DNA of 10,992 bases from assembly GCA_017631775.1 (NCBI GenBank), contig JAGBSQ010000211.1, forward strand, positions 1 through 10,992. The letters run 5' to 3'. Made by a program: the position numbers and the translations under genes. Source of the stretch: Clostridia bacterium (lineage in GTDB: Bacteria; Bacillota_A; Clostridia; Oscillospirales; CAG-272). The notes below the pieces were generated by a model. The model was not told the DNA's origin, searched no databases, and saw only the letters and a list, made by a program, of their open reading frames with translations. Shown here piece by piece: positions 7,629 to 10,992 of this stretch (position 1 is its first letter; each line of letters opens with the position of its first letter).

Positions 7629-8189
7629 TCAGAGCACGTTGCCGTCTTTATCAAACAGCGGGAGCTCTTCGAGATAAATCAAATCGTCACGGTTTTTAGC
7701 GTTGCCTTCTGCCAAAATGGTCATACGTCCGCAAATTTCGCCGCCTGCAGCCTTAACAAGCTCTTCGAGCGCGTGCAGAGAATCGCCAAGAGATACAACG
7801 TCGTCAACGATGAGGATCTTTTTGCCCTTCATCATGTTGGCGTCAGCGGTATCGAGGTAGAGCTTTTGGGGATGATCGGTGGTGATGGAACGTACGTTGA
7901 CCTCGGTAACACCGGTCATGTAAAGCTTGGGAGACTTGCGCGCCAGCATGTAGCGTTGGTTGCCTGCAAGACGTGCCATTTCATGTACGAGCGGAATGCC
8001 TTTTGCTTCAGCAGTGATGAGGTAATCGTATTCGGGGGCCTTCTTAAGCAGTGCATCGGCACAAGCGGTGGTGAGCTCGGGGTCGCCGAAGATAACGAAA
8101 GCCGCAATCATCATATTGTCATTCAGGGGACACAGGGGCAGGTCTCTTTCACAGCCTGCAATCGTCATGCGATAATATTTTTGTTCCAT
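7629..8189 (-). CDS. Type I phosphoribosyltransferase family protein (Apt-like)
   Basis: A 186-residue phosphoribosyltransferase fold protein of the adenine/xanthine PRTase-like group, likely linked to purine salvage or sensing. The PRPP-binding motif is at 125-138 (KILIVDDVVSLGDSL), with the paired aspartates 129-130. Upstream, LITAEAKGIPLVHEMARL (57-74) and ARKSPKLYM (83-91) match the Apt-like pattern where the E. coli enzyme has its pyrophosphate loop and the basic segment. The loop after the aspartates reads VSLGDS where most members have a Thr-Gly pair (STGES, ATGGT), so Leu134 replaces a residue that usually holds the PRPP 5'-phosphate. The substrate cannot be assigned. The ATG at 8189 has AGGAG upstream, and a second GGAGG sits further upstream in the 30-base gap after thiI. 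Confidence 0.85.
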   Translation of the reverse strand: MEQKYYRMTIAGCERDLPLCPLNDNMMIAAFVIFGDPELTTACADALLKKAPEYDYLITAEAKGIPLVHEMARLAGNQRYMLARKSPKLYMTGVTEVNVRSITTDHPQKLYLDTADANMMKGKKILIVDDVVSLGDSLHALEELVKAAGGEICGRMTILAEGNAKNRDDLIYLEELPLFDKDGNVL

Positions 8190-8219
8190 AGTCTTTCTCC
8201 TAAAATTCCTCCGTGCCGA

Positions 8220-9398
8220 TCAAAATTCGGGACGGATGTATTCAACGTACGCCCCGTCGAGTGCCTCTTGCACAAGGGCGTCAAAATCCAATCTTCTTTG
8301 TTGCTCTTCAACCTTGGCAAGCTCGGGTTTTGTTCTCGGATGCTTGGGGGTGAATACGGTGCAACAGTCTTCGTAGGGCTGAATAGATGTTTCGAAGGTG
8401 CCGATCTTACGCGCGATCTGCACAATCTCCTCCTTGTCCATGCCGATGCAGGGACGGAAAACGGGGAGCGTGGACATCGGGTCGGTAACACCGATGGCCT
8501 GCATGGTTTGCGATGCAACCTGACCAAGGCTCTCACCCGTAATCAAGGCTCCGCAGCCGATATCGTGTGCAATGCGGTCGGCAATCGCCATCATGTAGCG
8601 GCGCAAAATGAGGGTGAAATAGTCCTCCTCGCAGTTCTTAACCAAAAGCTCTTGAATTTTGGTCAAGGAAACGATGCGAACGCCAAACGTGCCGGCGTAT
8701 TGCGAAACCTCGCGTGCAAGCTGGAGAACCTTCTCGCGTGCCATTTCACTGGTATAGGGGAAGGATTCGAAGTGTACGGCCTCGATTTGAACACCGCGCT
8801 TTGCAATCATGTAGCCTGCCACGGGGGAATCGATGCCGCCCGAAAGCAGAAGAAGTGCCTTGCCGTTGGTGCCAACGGGCATGCCGCCCGCGCCCTTGAA
8901 CTGGCCTGCGTGAATGAACGCGTTGTTCTCACGAATTTCAACCTGTACTACGATTTCGGGGTTCTTTACGTCAACCTTGATACCGCGAACGGTAGAAAGA
9001 ACGTAACCTCCGACCTCGCGCGCGATCTCCATGGAGTCGAGCACAAATCTTTTATCCGAGCGTTTTGCAACTACCTTGAAGGTCTTTTTGCCAACCAGGA
9101 ATTGCGGGATGTAATCGTGAACGATCTTTTCGATCGCCTCCATCGACTTTTCACAAACGGCACAGCGGCTGATGGCTACAATGCCGAACACCGTTTGAAT
9201 GTTTTGAAAAAGTCCGTCAATGTCGCAAAAATCATCAAGCGGTGTGATGGTGATGGTGCTTTGCGAACTCTTGACCTCAAAAGAGCCAAAATGCTTTGCA
9301 CGGTGGCGCAAATTGCGGCACAACGTATCCTCAAAATAGCGGCGGTTCGCGCCCTTGAGCACGAGCTCGCCAAGCTTACAAAGTAAAATTTCTTTCAT
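8220..9398 (-). CDS. thiI: tRNA 4-thiouridine synthase ThiI
   Basis: Makes 4-thiouridine at position 8 of tRNAs, a near-UV sensor and stability modification, and can donate sulfur in thiazole synthesis. The 392 residues comprise an N-terminal ferredoxin-like region, a THUMP domain (about 60-165) that binds the tRNA acceptor end, and a PP-loop ATPase domain with SGGIDS at 186-191. TGESLGQVASQT is at 287-298, and YEDCCTVFTP near 342-351 supplies the catalytic cysteine pair 345-346. There is no C-terminal rhodanese domain, as usual in Firmicutes, where a partner cysteine desulfurase (NifZ type) delivers sulfur; none is encoded in this window. The start ATG lies six bases after the DUF2007 stop; the best ribosome binding site (GAGG) is rather distant, about 14 bases, suggesting dependence on translation of the upstream gene. 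Confidence 0.97.
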   Translation of the reverse strand: MKEILLCKLGELVLKGANRRYFEDTLCRNLRHRAKHFGSFEVKSSQSTITITPLDDFCDIDGLFQNIQTVFGIVAISRCAVCEKSMEAIEKIVHDYIPQFLVGKKTFKVVAKRSDKRFVLDSMEIAREVGGYVLSTVRGIKVDVKNPEIVVQVEIRENNAFIHAGQFKGAGGMPVGTNGKALLLLSGGIDSPVAGYMIAKRGVQIEAVHFESFPYTSEMAREKVLQLAREVSQYAGTFGVRIVSLTKIQELLVKNCEEDYFTLILRRYMMAIADRIAHDIGCGALITGESLGQVASQTMQAIGVTDPMSTLPVFRPCIGMDKEEIVQIARKIGTFETSIQPYEDCCTVFTPKHPRTKPELAKVEEQQRRLDFDALVQEALDGAYVEYIRPEF

Positions 9399-9404
9399 AC
9401 GCTA

Positions 9405-9710
9405 TCAATTTTCCTCTTCTACGATCTCGTCATCGTCAAAAACGGGCTCGCCGTTACGGTAGTCATCCAAAAGCGCATTTGCCTTTTCGAAAAGTGCAAC
9501 GGGTACGTAAATATCGCAACCGTACATCGAATAACCGGTTACAACACGAACTGCCTCACCGGCTCCGCGATCCTTTGCCAAAAAGGGGATGTTTTCCTCT
9601 TCGAGAATGCCGCAAATAATCATTTTTTCCACGTCGTCGTGGGTGGTGGTAAGGAGTGCGGTATCCTTATCTAGCTTTGCGGGGGTGTCAAGTCCAAAAA
9701 ACTTATCCAT
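9405..9710 (-). CDS. DUF2007 domain protein (putative signal-transducing protein family)
   Basis: A 101-residue protein. The middle (about residues 19-83) fits the DUF2007 pattern: a strand ALLTTTHDDVEKMIICGILEEENIPFLAKD followed by GYSMYGCDIYVPVALFEKANALLDD. The tail is very acidic (EPVFDDDEIVEEEN). No catalytic residues are evident and the function is unknown. The chosen ATG at 9710 has GAGGTGA at good spacing; that site overlaps the stop of the exonuclease gene, so translation of the two is likely coupled. Earlier in-frame starts would lie inside the exonuclease gene and are rejected. Confidence 0.85.
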   Translation of the reverse strand: MDKFFGLDTPAKLDKDTALLTTTHDDVEKMIICGILEEENIPFLAKDRGAGEAVRVVTGYSMYGCDIYVPVALFEKANALLDDYRNGEPVFDDDEIVEEEN

Positions 9711-9720
9711 GATCGTCACC

Positions 9721-10803
9721 TCAGTTTTCGTAGTAGTTGGGGAACAGCTTTTCCCAAACCTTGGCACATCCGATGGTATCGGCAATAGACGTATGCGCAA
9801 CACCGTCCCATTCAATTCCCAAAAGTGCCATCGCATCGCTCAGAGATGCATGCACGAGATCGGGATAATGCTCGGACTGATAACGAACGAATTCGATGGA
9901 CGCGCAACGTGTTTTTTCGTGCAACGCCTCACGTTCTGCCTCGGTTTCGTAGATGTATTTGATGTGGCTGTAATCGGTGGAAACACCGTATGCAATCAAT
10001 ACGTCGGCATTTGCAAAAATGCGCTTGAGTTCGGGTACCAAATCGCCAAGATGCGGTGCGTTTTCGACCATTTCGGGGGTGATGCCGTGAATTTTTTCGG
10101 TCTGCTTCCACTTCTTTTTGTGGTCGGGCTTTACGAGCGTGTTCATAACAACACAGCCGTAGCCGTTGGTGATGGAAATCGACAAGATCTCATCGTGTGT
10201 GTATACGCCGGTAAGCTCAAGGTCAAAAAAGAGTACACGGTCACGCTTCATGTTGTAGTGAGCGGCACGGTGCAAATCTCCCTCGGCACGGCGAACGGCA
10301 AGATCCTCGGCAAAGCAGCTTTGGCAAAGCTTGCGGCGGTAACGAACGTCTTTGCCGCAGTGAACACACATCAAGGGGCGACGGATAGCGGTCTTTTTGT
10401 CGTAAAAGTAGATAACGCTCTTGTCGCTGCGAAGTGTGTAAGCGACCGGCTCCTCAATAACGTCATAATTCATTTGCGAGAGGCGCTCAACGGTATAAAA
10501 ACCGCAGGCAGCTGCACGTTTTGTGCTCATGCGGGCAATTTCAACACCGCTATCGAGGGTCATGGTCTCGGTCTTTTGCGTGGGCGCGTACCAAAGCTCG
10601 GGGGGAGCCTCTGCCACGCGGGTGGGATTGAAAAAGTATGTAATGCTGCCATCCTCATTTTCGAAGAAGGCGGCGGGGTCTCCAACCGGCATCAAGTGCA
10701 TGCGGTTGAGAACATCGCGGGTGAGATAGTTGCGTCTCTCCGCATCAGAGGGAGAGAGGTGTGGAATGGTTGCGCCGGAGCGCAATTTCATATCGGTCTT
10801 CAA
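9721..10803 (-). CDS. DEDDh 3'-5' exonuclease with internal zinc ribbon and unknown N-terminal region
   Basis: A 360-residue protein. The C-terminal third is a DEDDh exonuclease of the DnaQ/RNase T superfamily: Asp194 and Glu196 in FFDLELTG, Asp277 in AYGVSTD, and His337 and Asp342 in HTSIAD. Thus all five metal/catalytic positions are kept. Just before it is a C-x2-C-x10-C-x2-C zinc ribbon (Cys146, 149, 160, 163). The first 140 residues match nothing I recognise. The start is taken as TTG at 10803 because AAGGAGG lies six bases upstream; the next ATG, at 10791, is too far from that site. The substrate is unknown: superfamily members act on DNA (proofreading) or RNA (RNase T, oligoribonuclease). 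It heads an operon rich in RNA-processing genes, which mildly favours RNA. Confidence 0.82.
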   Translation of the reverse strand: MKTDMKLRSGATIPHLSPSDAERRNYLTRDVLNRMHLMPVGDPAAFFENEDGSITYFFNPTRVAEAPPELWYAPTQKTETMTLDSGVEIARMSTKRAAACGFYTVERLSQMNYDVIEEPVAYTLRSDKSVIYFYDKKTAIRRPLMCVHCGKDVRYRRKLCQSCFAEDLAVRRAEGDLHRAAHYNMKRDRVLFFDLELTGVYTHDEILSISITNGYGCVVMNTLVKPDHKKKWKQTEKIHGITPEMVENAPHLGDLVPELKRIFANADVLIAYGVSTDYSHIKYIYETEAEREALHEKTRCASIEFVRYQSEHYPDLVHASLSDAMALLGIEWDGVAHTSIADTIGCAKVWEKLFPNYYEN

Positions 10804-10977
10804 AAAAATCCTCCTTACCGTCCTGTACCCGTCGCATGCACGCCTGCGCAATAGGCAGCGGATGCCGGTTTCAGTGACGGTTTTGCTCATTTTGGCTGTG
10901 AGCTCTTCTCGGTGACGTTTGCGCCACACATAGTGTGGCAATAGGTTGCTTGCGATCAGCCTGAATAAAACACAGAT
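10804..10977 (-). ncRNA. Structured 5' leader of the operon; candidate cis-regulatory RNA of unknown class
   Basis: About 170 bases lie between the predicted transcription start and the exonuclease start codon. Visible pairings are a 7-bp hairpin with a 3-base loop (10933-10939 with 10923-10929), a 5-bp hairpin (10899-10903 with 10885-10889), pairing of that hairpin's loop (10894-10898, CAGCC) with upstream GGCTG (10957-10961), which would be a pseudoknot, and a 6-bp long-range pairing (10876-10881 with 10817-10822) ending directly at the ribosome binding site. GCAATAGG occurs twice on the plus strand (10848-10855 and 10938-10945). I compared it by eye with the main riboswitch motifs I know (TPP, SAM, purine, lysine, glycine, c-di-GMP, fluoride, THF) without a match. 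No terminator is seen in it. Confidence 0.4.
10810..10816 (-). promoter_or_regulatory. Ribosome binding site fixing the TTG start of the exonuclease gene
   Basis: AAGGAGG, a near-perfect anti-16S match, ends six bases before TTG at 10801-10803. The alternative ATG at 10789-10791 would be 18 bases away. The site directly abuts bases 10817-10822, which can pair with 10876-10881 in the leader. Confidence 0.8.
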
Positions 10978-10983
10978 ATAGTT

Positions 10984-10992
10984 ATTATATCA
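10984..10992 (-). promoter_or_regulatory. Extended -10 promoter element of the nine-gene operon
   Basis: At the very edge of the window the minus strand reads TGATATAAT, a perfect extended -10 (TGnTATAAT). The -35 region would lie outside the window. Transcription would begin near 10977. No other gene or promoter is visible between here and the exonuclease start. Confidence 0.6.

Noticed and set aside
5760..10854. Long plus-strand open frames (up to about 620 codons) opposite aspS, thiI and the exonuclease gene
   Set aside because: They are codon-aligned antisense frames, which stay open because the sense genes rarely use TTA, CTA and TCA codons. They match no protein pattern and the sense genes are certain.
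10887..10931. A 14-codon upstream reading frame (ATG at 10931) whose stop overlaps the ATG at 10890
   Set aside because: There is no ribosome binding site before the ATG and the start sits in the 7-bp hairpin. A leader peptide is possible but unsupported.
10801..10941. N-terminal extension of the exonuclease to an ATG at 10941 or 10890 (adding up to 46 residues)
   Set aside because: The added residues are arginine-rich and unlike a folded domain, they run through the AAGGAGG ribosome binding site and the leader hairpins, and neither ATG has a ribosome binding site.

Overview
The window looks like chromosomal DNA of a Gram-positive anaerobe of the class Clostridia (Oscillospiraceae or Christensenellaceae type, gut-like). 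This is inferred from strong GGAGG-type ribosome binding sites on nearly every gene, a ThiI without a rhodanese domain, an RNase M5-like TOPRIM/DUF4093 protein, a YrrO-type U32 protein, DUF1653 and DUF523 proteins, and balanced base composition. I see no tRNA or rRNA genes, insertion sequences, CRISPR arrays or prophage genes. It reads as a core-genome housekeeping region.

Layout. Bases 1-162 are open in one frame and probably hold the 3' end of an upstream gene. It runs, with an ATGA overlap, into rarA (AAA+ ATPase) and then a DUF523 gene, all on the plus strand. These converge on a minus-strand WecG/TagA-type glycosyltransferase gene. The two convergent genes overlap by 23 bases, and the overlap is an inverted repeat containing both stop codons. 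A strong terminator at 2628-2666 separates the glycosyltransferase from everything to its right.

From about 10,990 down to 2,670, nine genes lie on the minus strand with gaps of 1 to 90 bases and one clear terminator at the end. They are a zinc-ribbon DEDDh exonuclease, a DUF2007 protein, thiI, a phosphoribosyltransferase, aspS, a U32/TrhP-like tRNA hydroxylation protein, uppP, an RNase M5-like protein and a DUF1653 protein. Five of the nine concern RNA: tRNA thiolation, tRNA charging, wobble-uridine hydroxylation, 5S rRNA-type maturation, and a nuclease of unknown substrate. UppP recycles the undecaprenyl carrier used by the cell wall and by TagA-type glycosyltransferases. A perfect 13-bp hairpin in the 90-base aspS-U32 gap may split or attenuate the operon.

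The least explained part is the right edge. An extended -10 promoter is followed by a leader of about 170 bases with several hairpins and a possible pseudoknot, ending at the ribosome binding site of the exonuclease gene. I could not match it to a known riboswitch class. No clearly new multi-gene system is visible. The leader and the exonuclease architecture are the best candidates for follow-up.
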